A DNA stretch of 12,625 bases from Clostridiaceae bacterium (GCA_012522035.1 JAAYLF010000327.1:1-12625), one strand, 5' to 3'. Counted from the first letter of the stretch, positions 1 to 6,125 are shown. The notes: generated by a model from the letters alone, not told the origin. A program made the numbers and translations.

Positions 1-3
1 ACA

Positions 4-119
<116 letters not shown>

Positions 120-130
120 TTTTTTTATGC

Positions 131-205
131 AAATTTTTAAAATTTTGTATTAATAAAAAATTTACAATTCCATGTCTTGCGCATATTAGCTAAAAGATGT
201 ATAAT
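131..205 (+). promoter_or_regulatory. Probable promoter region of the S10 operon with AT-rich upstream element
   Basis: A perfect TATAAT lies at 200-205. Seventeen bases upstream is TTGCGC (177-182), a weak -35 with three of six consensus matches. Positions 131-165 are A and T tracts typical of an UP element, which can compensate for a weak -35. A start about seven bases after the -10 box falls near 211-213, right at the base of the helix that closes the structured leader (214-311). A second, overlapping candidate is TTTACA (161-166), 17 bases, TATTAG (184-189). No good promoter is seen between the leader terminator and rpsJ, so the S10 operon most likely starts here. This is inferred from sequence only. 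Confidence 0.6.
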
Positions 206-213
206 ATGCAGGC

Positions 214-311
214 TGTGGTTTGACAGACTATGAAGCAAGAGATTGCCGCAGAAGATGCGGGTAACTCATGTGGAGATTGTCCGATTAACTGAAACCGGGC
301 GTCAAATCACA
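214..311 (+). ncRNA. Structured leader RNA, candidate cis-regulatory element of the S10 operon
   Basis: Positions 214-224 (TGTGGTTTGAC) and 301-311 (GTCAAATCACA) form an uninterrupted 11-bp helix with one G-U pair. Inside it are hairpin 246-250/256-260 (CCGCA, loop GAAGA, TGCGG) and hairpin 279-283/296-300 (GTCCG/CGGGC, 12-nt loop), which would stack on the closing helix. The junction is purine-rich and holds two copies of GAGATTG (239-245, 273-279). This is the multi-branched shape of riboswitches and ribosomal-protein leader RNAs. It starts where the predicted transcript starts and is followed by an intrinsic terminator upstream of rpsJ. I do not recognise the family. The likeliest role, by inference, is autogenous control by a ribosomal protein of the operon (L4 does this in gamma-proteobacteria with a different RNA). 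A small-molecule riboswitch or an independent small RNA is also possible. Confidence 0.6.
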
Positions 312-340
312 AAGACACTATGGAGTGTTTTCATTTAAAT

Positions 341-383
341 GAATTGAAATCCATCTCAGGTGGATATTTCGATTCGTTTTTTT
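341..383 (+). terminator. Intrinsic terminator (attenuator) in the rpsJ leader
   Basis: The 5' arm 341-353 (GAATTGAAATCCA) pairs with the 3' arm 361-375 (TGGATATTTCGATTC). This gives a 13-bp stem with one G-U pair, a two-base bulge (365-366) and a seven-base loop (354-360). Seven T residues follow at 377-383. A smaller hairpin (312-319/324-331, loop ATGG) precedes it and is followed by TTTT. Termination here would stop RNA polymerase 72 bases before rpsJ, so some read-through or antitermination is needed to express the cluster. It could alternatively be a backup terminator for the rRNA operon, but no credible promoter is visible downstream of it. Confidence 0.75.
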
Positions 384-455
384 AGAGGCTATATGAAACA
401 CACGGCATAGTGTACAAAGTAGGCAGTACGTACCAAATGAAAGAGAGGATTATGT

Positions 456-770
456 ATGGCAAAGCAAAAAATGAGAATTAAGTTGAGAGCATACGATTTT
501 CAGATTCTTGATCAATCAGCTCACAAAATCGTTGAAACTGCAAAGCGTACAGGTGCAAGGGTATCAGGTCCCGTGCCTCTGCCAACGAAGAGGGAAGTTA
601 TAACTATTCTTCGTGCACCACACAAGTATAAGGATGCGCGTGAGCAATTTGAAATGCGTACTCACAAAAGGCTTATTGACATATTAATGCCAACACCAAA
701 AACAATCGATGCACTTATGAGATTGGATTTGCCAGCTGGTGTTGATATTGAGATTAAAGTTCAGCAATAA
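456..770 (+). CDS. rpsJ: 30S ribosomal protein S10
   Basis: S10 sits in the head of the small subunit. Under the name NusE it is also part of the antitermination complex with NusB. The 104-residue length is standard. Recognisable family segments are KMRIKLRAYDFQILDQSA (about 5-22), the GPVPLPTKREVITILRAPHKYKDAREQFEMRTHKR region (about 38-72), which includes the ribosome-binding loop, and the conserved C-terminal part LMRLDLPAGVDIEIKV. The start is ATG with AGAGGA (444-449) six bases upstream. It is the first gene of the S10 operon, behind a 240-nt leader with a structured RNA and a terminator. Because S10/NusE takes part in antitermination, it is one plausible effector for that leader, but nothing in the sequence shows this directly. 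Confidence 0.99.
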   Translation: MAKQKMRIKLRAYDFQILDQSAHKIVETAKRTGARVSGPVPLPTKREVITILRAPHKYKDAREQFEMRTHKRLIDILMPTPKTIDALMRLDLPAGVDIEIKVQQ

Positions 771-776
771 GCTAGG

Positions 777-817
777 GAGACAAGTTTGTCTCGGTAATGT
801 TCACGAAAGTTGTGAAC
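777..817 (+). other. Two tandem hairpins in the rpsJ-rplC gap
   Basis: The 72-base gap between rpsJ and rplC holds two perfect six-pair hairpins. The first is GAGACA/TGTCTC (777-782/787-792, loop AGTT). The second is GTTCAC/GTGAAC (799-804/812-817, seven-base loop). GGT (793-795) could also pair with ACC (823-825) to lengthen the second. No T run follows either, so they are not intrinsic terminators. The rplC Shine-Dalgarno sequence (829-835) lies just after them. They may affect mRNA stability or translation of rplC; this is inference. Confidence 0.55.
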
Positions 818-842
818 CAATAACCAATAGGAGGTATTTTTA

Positions 843-1472
843 ATGAAGTTCATATTAGGTAAAAAAGTCGGAATGACACAAGTATTTGATGAAGATGGAG
901 TAATCATTCCAGTAACAGTTGTACAAGCAGGTCCATGTGCTGTTGTTCAGAAAAAGACAGTTGAGACCGACGGATACAATGCTGTAAGAGTAGGTTATGA
1001 AAAGATTGAAAAACGCAAACTAAACAAGCCTGACAGAGGCCTGTTCGATAAGCTTGACATGGATGCCTACAGATATCTGAAAGAGTTCAGAACGGAGAAA
1101 ATCGATGATTTCGAAGTAGGCCAGGAAATCAGTGTGGATAAAATATTTGCCGACGGAGACTCTGTGGATGTAAGTGGAACTTCCAAGGGTAAAGGATTCC
1201 AGGGTTCAATTAAGAGACATGGACAGAGCAGAGGACCAATGTCACACGGTTCCAAATATCACAGAGGCGTAGGTTCACTCGGTTCAAACACAGATCCTGG
1301 TAGAGTGTTCAAGGGAAGAAAGCTGCCAGGTCAAATGGGTAGAGAAAGAGTCACTGTTCAGAATCTCAAGATTGTGAAAGTGGATGCAGAAAGAGGCCTT
1401 TTGCTTATAAAAGGTGCAGTCCCAGGGCCTAGAGGCGGATTACTCGAAATCAGAGAATCTGTCAAAGCATAA
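843..1472 (+). CDS. rplC: 50S ribosomal protein L3
   Basis: L3 is an early-assembly 23S rRNA-binding protein whose long loop reaches towards the peptidyl-transferase centre. The 209-residue length is normal. The N-terminal ILGKKVGMTQVFDEDG is typical of bacterial L3. The family signature around GTSKGKGFQGSIKRHG (about 112-127) and the centre-proximal loop SLGSNTDPGRVFKGRKLPGQ (about 145-164) are intact. ATG follows AGGAGGT (829-835) by seven bases. A 20-base gap separates it from rplD, indicating one transcript. Confidence 0.99.
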   Translation: MKFILGKKVGMTQVFDEDGVIIPVTVVQAGPCAVVQKKTVETDGYNAVRVGYEKIEKRKLNKPDRGLFDKLDMDAYRYLKEFRTEKIDDFEVGQEISVDKIFADGDSVDVSGTSKGKGFQGSIKRHGQSRGPMSHGSKYHRGVGSLGSNTDPGRVFKGRKLPGQMGRERVTVQNLKIVKVDAERGLLLIKGAVPGPRGGLLEIRESVKA

Positions 1473-1492
1473 TGTAAGGGAGGATTTTTAAC

Positions 1493-2125
1493 ATGCCAAA
1501 GGTAAAAGTATATGACATGTCCGGTAATGTCGTAGAAGAGATAGAGCTTGACAGCAATATATTTGGAGTGGAAATAAATGAGCCGGCAATGCATATGTCG
1601 GTAAAAAGCTATCTTGCAAACCAGCGTCAGGGAACCCATTCCACAAAGGATAGAAGCGAAGTAAGTGGTGGAGGCAGGAAGCCTTACAGACAAAAGGGTA
1701 CCGGTCGTGCAAGACATGGAAGCATCAGATCCCCATTGTGGGTAGGTGGTGGAGTTGTATTCGGTCCATCTCCAAGAGATTACACAATAAAGCTTCCAAA
1801 GAAATTGAAGAGACTTGCGCTCAAGTCCTCACTCAGTGCTAAAGCCCAGAATGACGACATTATCGTTATTGACAAGCTTGAGTTGGAAGAAATCAAGACA
1901 AAGAGAATGGTTCAATTGTTGAAGGATTTGGATTTGGATGATACAGCGTTAATTGTACTGACAGAGAAGGATGAAAACAATGACAAGGTTGTTTTGTCAT
2001 CCCGCAACATTCAGGGCGTGTCAACAGCTTATGTAAACACAATCAACGTATATGACATACTTCGTCATTCCAAATTCATAATAACCAAGGATGCATTAAG
2101 CAAGGTATCGGAGGTGTATGCATAA
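1493..2125 (+). CDS. rplD: 50S ribosomal protein L4
   Basis: L4 lines the peptide exit tunnel together with L22 and binds 23S rRNA domain I. In gamma-proteobacteria it also represses its own operon by acting on the S10 leader. The 210 residues include the long extended loop at about 45-95, with the conserved KPYRQKGTGRARHGSIRSP (63-81) and GGGVVFGPSPRDY (85-97), followed by the globular part. ATG is preceded by AGGGAGGA (1477-1484), eight bases away. The stop TAA overlaps the rplW start by one base (TAATG), a sign of translational coupling. It is a candidate regulator of the 214-383 leader, but only by analogy. Confidence 0.99.
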   Translation: MPKVKVYDMSGNVVEEIELDSNIFGVEINEPAMHMSVKSYLANQRQGTHSTKDRSEVSGGGRKPYRQKGTGRARHGSIRSPLWVGGGVVFGPSPRDYTIKLPKKLKRLALKSSLSAKAQNDDIIVIDKLELEEIKTKRMVQLLKDLDLDDTALIVLTEKDENNDKVVLSSRNIQGVSTAYVNTINVYDILRHSKFIITKDALSKVSEVYA

Positions 2126-2490
2126 TGACAGATTACGATATCATTATTCGTCCTCACATAACAGAAAAAAGTACAATGCTTGCAGCTGAAGGCAAGTACA
2201 CTTTCGTGGTGGATATTAGGGCGACAAAAATAGATATTAAAAGAGCGGTGGAAAGACTTTTCAACGTTAAGGTATTGAAGGTGAACACCGTACGCTATGA
2301 TGGCAAGAAGAGATCTCGCCGAGATGCTTCAGGACTCAATGTAGGATACACATCAAGATGGAAGAAGGCAATAGTACAGATTGATACAAATCCTTCCGAT
2401 GTTATCGAATACCTTGCTGAAGACGGTAAGACTGTAACCGTAACCAAGAAGTATAAGACAGAGATTGAAGATTTCGGCTTCAACAACTAA
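2125..2490 (+). CDS. rplW: 50S ribosomal protein L23 with extended C-terminus
   Basis: L23 surrounds the exit of the peptide tunnel and is the docking site for trigger factor and the signal recognition particle. The core is clear: IIRPHITEKSTMLAAEGKY (about 6-24), the DIRATKIDIKRAVERLFNVKVLKVNT stretch (about 30-55) and the GYTSRWKKAIVQI strand (about 74-86). At 121 residues it is about 20-25 longer than the usual 95-100. The excess is a charged C-terminal tail from about residue 98 (TVTVTKKYKTEIEDFGFNN at the end). The start overlaps the rplD stop, with GGAGGTG (2110-2116) inside rplD. No frameshift is apparent, and rplB starts 14 bases later with a strong Shine-Dalgarno sequence. Confidence 0.98.
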   Translation: MTDYDIIIRPHITEKSTMLAAEGKYTFVVDIRATKIDIKRAVERLFNVKVLKVNTVRYDGKKRSRRDASGLNVGYTSRWKKAIVQIDTNPSDVIEYLAEDGKTVTVTKKYKTEIEDFGFNN

Positions 2491-2504
2491 GGAGGAGAAT
2501 AATA

Positions 2505-3341
2505 ATGGCGATTAAAACTTATAATCCGACGACTCCATCGAGAAGAGGAATGACTGGATATACATTCGAAGAGATTACTGGCAAAGCCCAGGTTAAATCT
2601 TTGATTGCACCAAAGAAGAGAACTGCAGGTCGCAATTCTTATGGAAGAATAACAGTCCGTCATCGCGGCGGTGGTGCAAAGAAACATTACAGGATTATAG
2701 ATTTCAAAAGAGACAAAGACGGTATTCCAGCAACTGTGGCTGCTATTGAGTATGATCCAAACAGAACTGCGAATATAGCTCTCCTTCACTATGCTGATGG
2801 TGAGAAAAGATATATCCTGCATCCTGCAGATCTGAAAGTGGGAGACAAGGTTGTATCAGGACCTGACGCTGATATCAAGGTAGGAAATGCACTTCCTCTG
2901 GAGAGAATACCTGTTGGTACAGTTATTCACAATATAGAGCTTAAGCCAGGCAAAGGTGGCCAGTTGATAAGAAGTGCTGGAACAAGTGCTCAGCTTGTAG
3001 CAAAAGAAGGCAAGGAAGCACAAATCAGACTGTCTTCAGGTGAAGTTAGAATTGTACCAATCACATGCAAGGCAACCATTGGCCAGGTTGGAAACGTAGA
3101 ACACGAGAACATGAAGATTGGCAAGGCTGGTCGTTCAAGATGGATGGGCAAGAGACCTCACGTTCGTGGTGTTGCAATGAACCCAAGCGATCACCCACAT
3201 GGTGGTGGTGAAGGAAGGTCCCCAATCGGTATGCCAAGTCCTGTTACTCCATGGGGCAAACCTACACTTGGCTACAAGACTCGTAAGAAGAACAAGAAGT
3301 CTGATGAGTTGATTGTCAGAAAACGCGCAAGAAGGAAGTAA
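2505..3341 (+). CDS. rplB: 50S ribosomal protein L2
   Basis: L2 is one of the largest and most conserved ribosomal proteins. It is needed for subunit association and supports peptidyl-transferase activity. The 278 residues match the family. The OB-like and SH3-like core spans about 40-200, with GRITVRHRGGGAKKHYRIIDF at about 47-67. The signature AMNPSDHPHGGGEGR (224-238) contains the histidine (His230) equivalent to E. coli His229. The basic C-terminal tail KTRKKNKKSDELIVRKRARRK is intact. ATG is preceded by AAGGAGGAG (2489-2497), which overlaps the rplW stop. Confidence 0.99.
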   Translation: MAIKTYNPTTPSRRGMTGYTFEEITGKAQVKSLIAPKKRTAGRNSYGRITVRHRGGGAKKHYRIIDFKRDKDGIPATVAAIEYDPNRTANIALLHYADGEKRYILHPADLKVGDKVVSGPDADIKVGNALPLERIPVGTVIHNIELKPGKGGQLIRSAGTSAQLVAKEGKEAQIRLSSGEVRIVPITCKATIGQVGNVEHENMKIGKAGRSRWMGKRPHVRGVAMNPSDHPHGGGEGRSPIGMPSPVTPWGKPTLGYKTRKKNKKSDELIVRKRARRK

Positions 3342-3353
3342 GGAGGTCAGGTT

Positions 3354-3638
3354 ATGAGCAGATCAGTCAAAAAGGGTCCATATGTTGATGAGAAACTCTT
3401 GAAAAAGATAGTTGAAATGAATGAGAAAAATGTTAAGCAGGTAATAAAGACCTGGTCCAGGGCCTCAACAATATTTCCACAGATGGTAGGTCATACAATA
3501 GCTGTGCATGACGGAAGAAAACATGTACCTGTGTATATAACCGAGGAAATGGTAGGCCACAAGCTAGGTGAGTTTGCGCCCACTAGGACATTCAGAGGTC
3601 ATGTTAACAAAGAGAAGTCAAGTGGTCTCAAAAGATAG
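3354..3638 (+). CDS. rpsS: 30S ribosomal protein S19
   Basis: S19 lies in the head of the small subunit, next to S13, and contacts the A-site tRNA region. The 94-residue length is typical. It begins MSRSVKKGPYVDEKLLKK. The family block is IKTWSRASTIFPQMVGHTIAVHDGRKHVPVYI (about 31-62), followed by EMVGHKLGEFAPTRTFRGH. ATG is preceded by AAGGAGGT (3340-3347), which overlaps the rplB stop. Sixteen bases separate it from rplV. Confidence 0.99.
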   Translation: MSRSVKKGPYVDEKLLKKIVEMNEKNVKQVIKTWSRASTIFPQMVGHTIAVHDGRKHVPVYITEEMVGHKLGEFAPTRTFRGHVNKEKSSGLKR

Positions 3639-3654
3639 AGTGGAGGTTTAGACA

Positions 3655-4134
3655 ATGGAAAGAAAAAGAATGTCAACTGATGAGTTGCTAGAGAGAAAAG
3701 ATGAGCTTGTCGAAAGCTATTATGCTAAGACACCAAAGAATAAGAAACCTCTTGTTTTGATGAAGAAAGAGCGCAAGGTACTTGGTATCGGCAGAGATCG
3801 TGGTGTAGCGAAACTTAACTATGCAAGAATCTCTCCAAGAAAAGTGAAGATTGTTCTTGATTTGATAAAAGGAAAAGACTTGAAAGAAGCATATGCTATT
3901 TTGAGATATACGCCAAAAGCAGCATCAGAGATTCTATACAAACTGTTGAAGTCTGCTGAGGCAAACGCAGTGAACAACTTCGAGCTTGATGCAGATTTGT
4001 TGTATGTTGCCGATGCAAACGTATCTCAAGGTCCCACTTTAAAGAGAATGAGAGCCGCTGCAAGAGGTAGAGGTGCGAGAATATTGAAACGTACCAGCAA
4101 CATAACAATTGTTGTTAAAGAAAGAGATGAATAG
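3655..4134 (+). CDS. rplV: 50S ribosomal protein L22 with N-terminal extension
   Basis: L22 forms the tunnel constriction with L4 and is a site of macrolide resistance changes. The conserved core starts near residue 50 (GVAKLNYARISPRKVKIVLDLIKGK at about 50-74) and includes the tunnel hairpin region about 120-145 (VSQGPTLKRMRAAARGRGARIL) and the C-terminal RTSNITIVV. The total is 159 residues against about 110-115 usually; the extra 45-50 residues are a highly charged N-terminal extension. The long start is supported by GGAGGT (3642-3647) seven bases before ATG and only 16 bases after rpsS. The internal ATG at residue 36 has no Shine-Dalgarno sequence. The extension therefore looks genuinely translated. 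Confidence 0.97.
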   Translation: MERKRMSTDELLERKDELVESYYAKTPKNKKPLVLMKKERKVLGIGRDRGVAKLNYARISPRKVKIVLDLIKGKDLKEAYAILRYTPKAASEILYKLLKSAEANAVNNFELDADLLYVADANVSQGPTLKRMRAAARGRGARILKRTSNITIVVKERDE

Positions 4135-4147
4135 AGGAGGTCAAACA

Positions 4148-4813
4148 ATGGGACAGAAAGTTAATCCTCACGGACTTAGAGTTGGAATAATAAAAGATTG
4201 GGATTCAAAGTGGTACGCAAACAAAAGGAATTTTGCTGAATACCTGGTTGAAGATACAAAAGTTAGAGAGCACATCAAGAAGTCCTTGTATGCAGCTGGT
4301 ATTTCCAGAATCAGAATAGAGCGCACTGCGAACAAGCTTATTATCAACATAGATGTTGCAAAACCTGGTATTGTTATAGGCAAAGGCGGATCAACCAAGG
4401 ATGAGCTAAAGGCTCAAATTGAGAAGATGACCAATCGCAACGTAAGCATAAATGTTTTTGAAGTAAAGTCACCTGATTTGGATGCACAATTGGTTGCTGA
4501 AAACATTGCAAGCCAGCTTGAAAGAAGAGTTTCCTTCAGAAGAGCTATGAAACAGGCAATGACCAGATCCATGAGTGCAGGTGCTCTTGGAATAAAGACA
4601 CAGGTAAGCGGCCGTCTTGGCGGTGCTGAGATAGCTAGAACCGAACACTATCATGAAGGTTCAATTCCTCTACAGACAATCAGAGCTGACATAGACTACG
4701 GTTTTGCTGAAGCAGATACAATTTATGGCAAGATTGGTGTTAAGGTTTGGATTTACAAAGGCGAGGTATTACCCGCTTCAAGCAACAAGAGTAATGAGGG
4801 AGGCGAAGCGTAA
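4148..4813 (+). CDS. rpsC: 30S ribosomal protein S3
   Basis: S3 forms part of the mRNA entry channel and helps unwind mRNA. The 221 residues show the N-terminal MGQKVNPHGLRVGI signature, the KH type II domain with its GKGG loop (78-81), and the C-terminal domain with SGRLGGAEIARTE and YGKIGVKVWIYKGE. The ATG at 4148 was chosen over an in-frame upstream ATG (4109) because AGGAGGT (4135-4141) lies six bases before it and the family always begins MGQK. The stop TAA overlaps the rplP ATG (TAATG). Confidence 0.98.
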   Translation: MGQKVNPHGLRVGIIKDWDSKWYANKRNFAEYLVEDTKVREHIKKSLYAAGISRIRIERTANKLIINIDVAKPGIVIGKGGSTKDELKAQIEKMTNRNVSINVFEVKSPDLDAQLVAENIASQLERRVSFRRAMKQAMTRSMSAGALGIKTQVSGRLGGAEIARTEHYHEGSIPLQTIRADIDYGFAEADTIYGKIGVKVWIYKGEVLPASSNKSNEGGEA

Positions 4814-5253
4814 TGTTGCTACCTAAGAGAGTAAAATACAGAAAAGTTCAAAGAGGCAGAATGAAGGGTGTAGCCTCCCGTGGCAAAACACTTGCTCATG
4901 GTGAGTTTGGGCTGCAGGCTTTGGAATGCGGTTGGATTACAAGTAACCAAATAGAAGCTGCCCGTATTGCTCTAACACGTCATGCAAGAAGAGGCGGTAA
5001 GGTTTGGATAAAGATTTTCCCTGACAAGCCTGTAACAAAGAAGCCAGCTGAAACAAGAATGGGTTCAGGTAAAGGATCCCCAGAATATTGGGTGGCTGTT
5101 GTTAAGCCTGGAAGAGTACTGTTCGAAATTGCAGGTGTATCCGAAGAGGTTGCTAGAGAAGCATTGCGCTTGGCAATGCACAAGCTTCCTATAAAGTGCA
5201 AGATTATTGCGCGTAGTGACGCTGAAATGGAAGGTGAAGCAAATGAAGGCTAA
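4813..5253 (+). CDS. rplP: 50S ribosomal protein L16
   Basis: L16 is a late-assembling protein near the A-site tRNA elbow, important for peptidyl-transferase organisation. It has 146 residues, the usual size. Characteristic parts are MLLPKRVKYRKVQRGRMKG at the start, ITSNQIEAARIALTRHARRGGKVWIKIFPDKPVTKKPAETRMGSGKG (about 42-88) and the C-terminal helix. It begins within the rpsC stop, with GAGGGAGGCG (about 4796-4805) as Shine-Dalgarno sequence. Its last 11 bases overlap the rpmC start in another frame, which suggests coupled translation. Confidence 0.98.
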   Translation: MLLPKRVKYRKVQRGRMKGVASRGKTLAHGEFGLQALECGWITSNQIEAARIALTRHARRGGKVWIKIFPDKPVTKKPAETRMGSGKGSPEYWVAVVKPGRVLFEIAGVSEEVAREALRLAMHKLPIKCKIIARSDAEMEGEANEG

Positions 5254-5458
5254 GGAATATAGAGATAGTTTGAGAGCAAAAAGTCTGGAGGACCTCAGAA
5301 AAGAGGAAATGGAATTGAAGGAGCAATTGTTCAAGCTTCGCTTCAAGCATGCGACATCACATGTCGACAATCCACATGAAATAACAGTTATTAAGCGCAA
5401 TATTGCCAGGGTTAAGACCATTATCAGGGAAAAAGAACTGGCAGCCCGTGAGCAGTAG
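5243..5458 (+). CDS. rpmC: 50S ribosomal protein L29
   Basis: L29 sits beside L23 at the tunnel exit. The 71-residue, two-helix coiled-coil protein matches the family: MKAKEYRDSLRAKSLEDLRKEEMELKEQLFKLRF, then HVDNPHEITVIKRNIARVKTIIREKE. The start at 5243 fits the usual MKAKE opening and has AAGGTG (5231-5236) six bases upstream. In-frame codons further upstream would only add non-family residues inside rplP. It overlaps rplP by 11 bases. Confidence 0.96.
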   Translation: MKAKEYRDSLRAKSLEDLRKEEMELKEQLFKLRFKHATSHVDNPHEITVIKRNIARVKTIIREKELAAREQ

Positions 5459-5481
5459 TCCTTGGAAGGAGGTAGTTTGTT

Positions 5482-5739
5482 TTGGCTGATAGAAATTTAA
5501 GAAAGACCAGAGTTGGCAAGGTCATAAGCGATAAAATGGATAGAACAATAGTAGTAGCGGTTGAGACCAGGAAAACACATCCGCTTTACAAGAAGACCAT
5601 AAAGACAACATACAAACTTAAAGCACACGATGAGAACAACGAAGCAAAGATTGGTGATGTTGTCGAAGTTATGGAAACCAGACCTCTGAGCAAGGAAAAG
5701 CGCTGGAGATTGGTTTCGATTATTGAAAAGGCACAGTAG
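5482..5739 (+). CDS. rpsQ: 30S ribosomal protein S17 (TTG start)
   Basis: S17 is a primary 16S rRNA-binding protein of the small-subunit body. The 85 residues form the expected OB fold: RKTRVGKVISDKMDRTIVVAVETRKTHPLYKKTIK, HDENNEAKIGDVVEVMETRPLSKEKRWRLVSIIEKA. The start is TTG, with a very strong GGAAGGAGGT (5464-5473) eight bases upstream. No ATG occurs in frame before the conserved core, so TTG is well supported. The strong Shine-Dalgarno sequence probably offsets the weak start codon. Confidence 0.97.
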   Translation: MADRNLRKTRVGKVISDKMDRTIVVAVETRKTHPLYKKTIKTTYKLKAHDENNEAKIGDVVEVMETRPLSKEKRWRLVSIIEKAQ

Positions 5740-5756
5740 TGTAGGAGGTTTTGTAA

Positions 5757-6125
5757 ATGATACAAACACAAACAAGACTAAGAGTCGCTGATAATACTGG
5801 AGCCAAGGAACTTATGTGCATAAAGGTTCTTGGTGGAAGCAAGAAGCGTTACGCCAACATAGGCGATATAATAGTTTGCTCGGTTAAGAGTGCGGTTCCA
5901 GGCGGAATTGTTTCTAAAGGTGAAGTAGTCAAGGCTGTTGTTGTCCGCACAAAGAAGGGCATCAGAAGACCTGACGGAACACACATTAGATTTGATGAGA
6001 ACGCAGCAGTTATCATAAAGGATGACATGAATCCAAGAGGAACCCGTATTTTTGGACCTGTTGCCCGTGAGCTTAGAAGCAGTGATTTCATGAAAATCAT
6101 ATCACTGGCTCCAGAAGTACTATAA
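5757..6125 (+). CDS. rplN: 50S ribosomal protein L14
   Basis: L14 lies at the subunit interface, forms bridges with 16S rRNA, and is the target of the silencing factor RsfS. The 122-residue length is canonical. It begins MIQTQTRLRVADNTGAKELMCIKVLGG. The family signature includes GDIIVCSVKSAVPGG and the VVVRTKKGIRRPDGTHIRFDENAAVII block, ending FMKIISLAPEVL. TAGGAGGT (5742-5749) precedes ATG by seven bases. By convention it opens the spc operon, but only 17 bases separate it from rpsQ and no promoter is visible, so it is probably cotranscribed with the S10 block. Confidence 0.99.
   Translation: MIQTQTRLRVADNTGAKELMCIKVLGGSKKRYANIGDIIVCSVKSAVPGGIVSKGEVVKAVVVRTKKGIRRPDGTHIRFDENAAVIIKDDMNPRGTRIFGPVARELRSSDFMKIISLAPEVL

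Noticed and set aside
220..225. TTGACA as a -35 promoter box
   Set aside because: It is a perfect consensus hexamer, but 17 bases downstream is TTGCCG, not a -10 box. The bases are explained by the 11-bp leader helix.
384..455. A promoter downstream of the leader terminator
   Set aside because: CATAGT (406-411) and TACAAA (413-418) were tested as -10 boxes; no acceptable -35 lies at 16-18 bases, and 406-413 is better explained by RNA pairing.
4109..4147. Longer S3 with 13 extra N-terminal residues
   Set aside because: The extra codons overlap rplV, and the strong Shine-Dalgarno sequence and MGQK start point to 4148.
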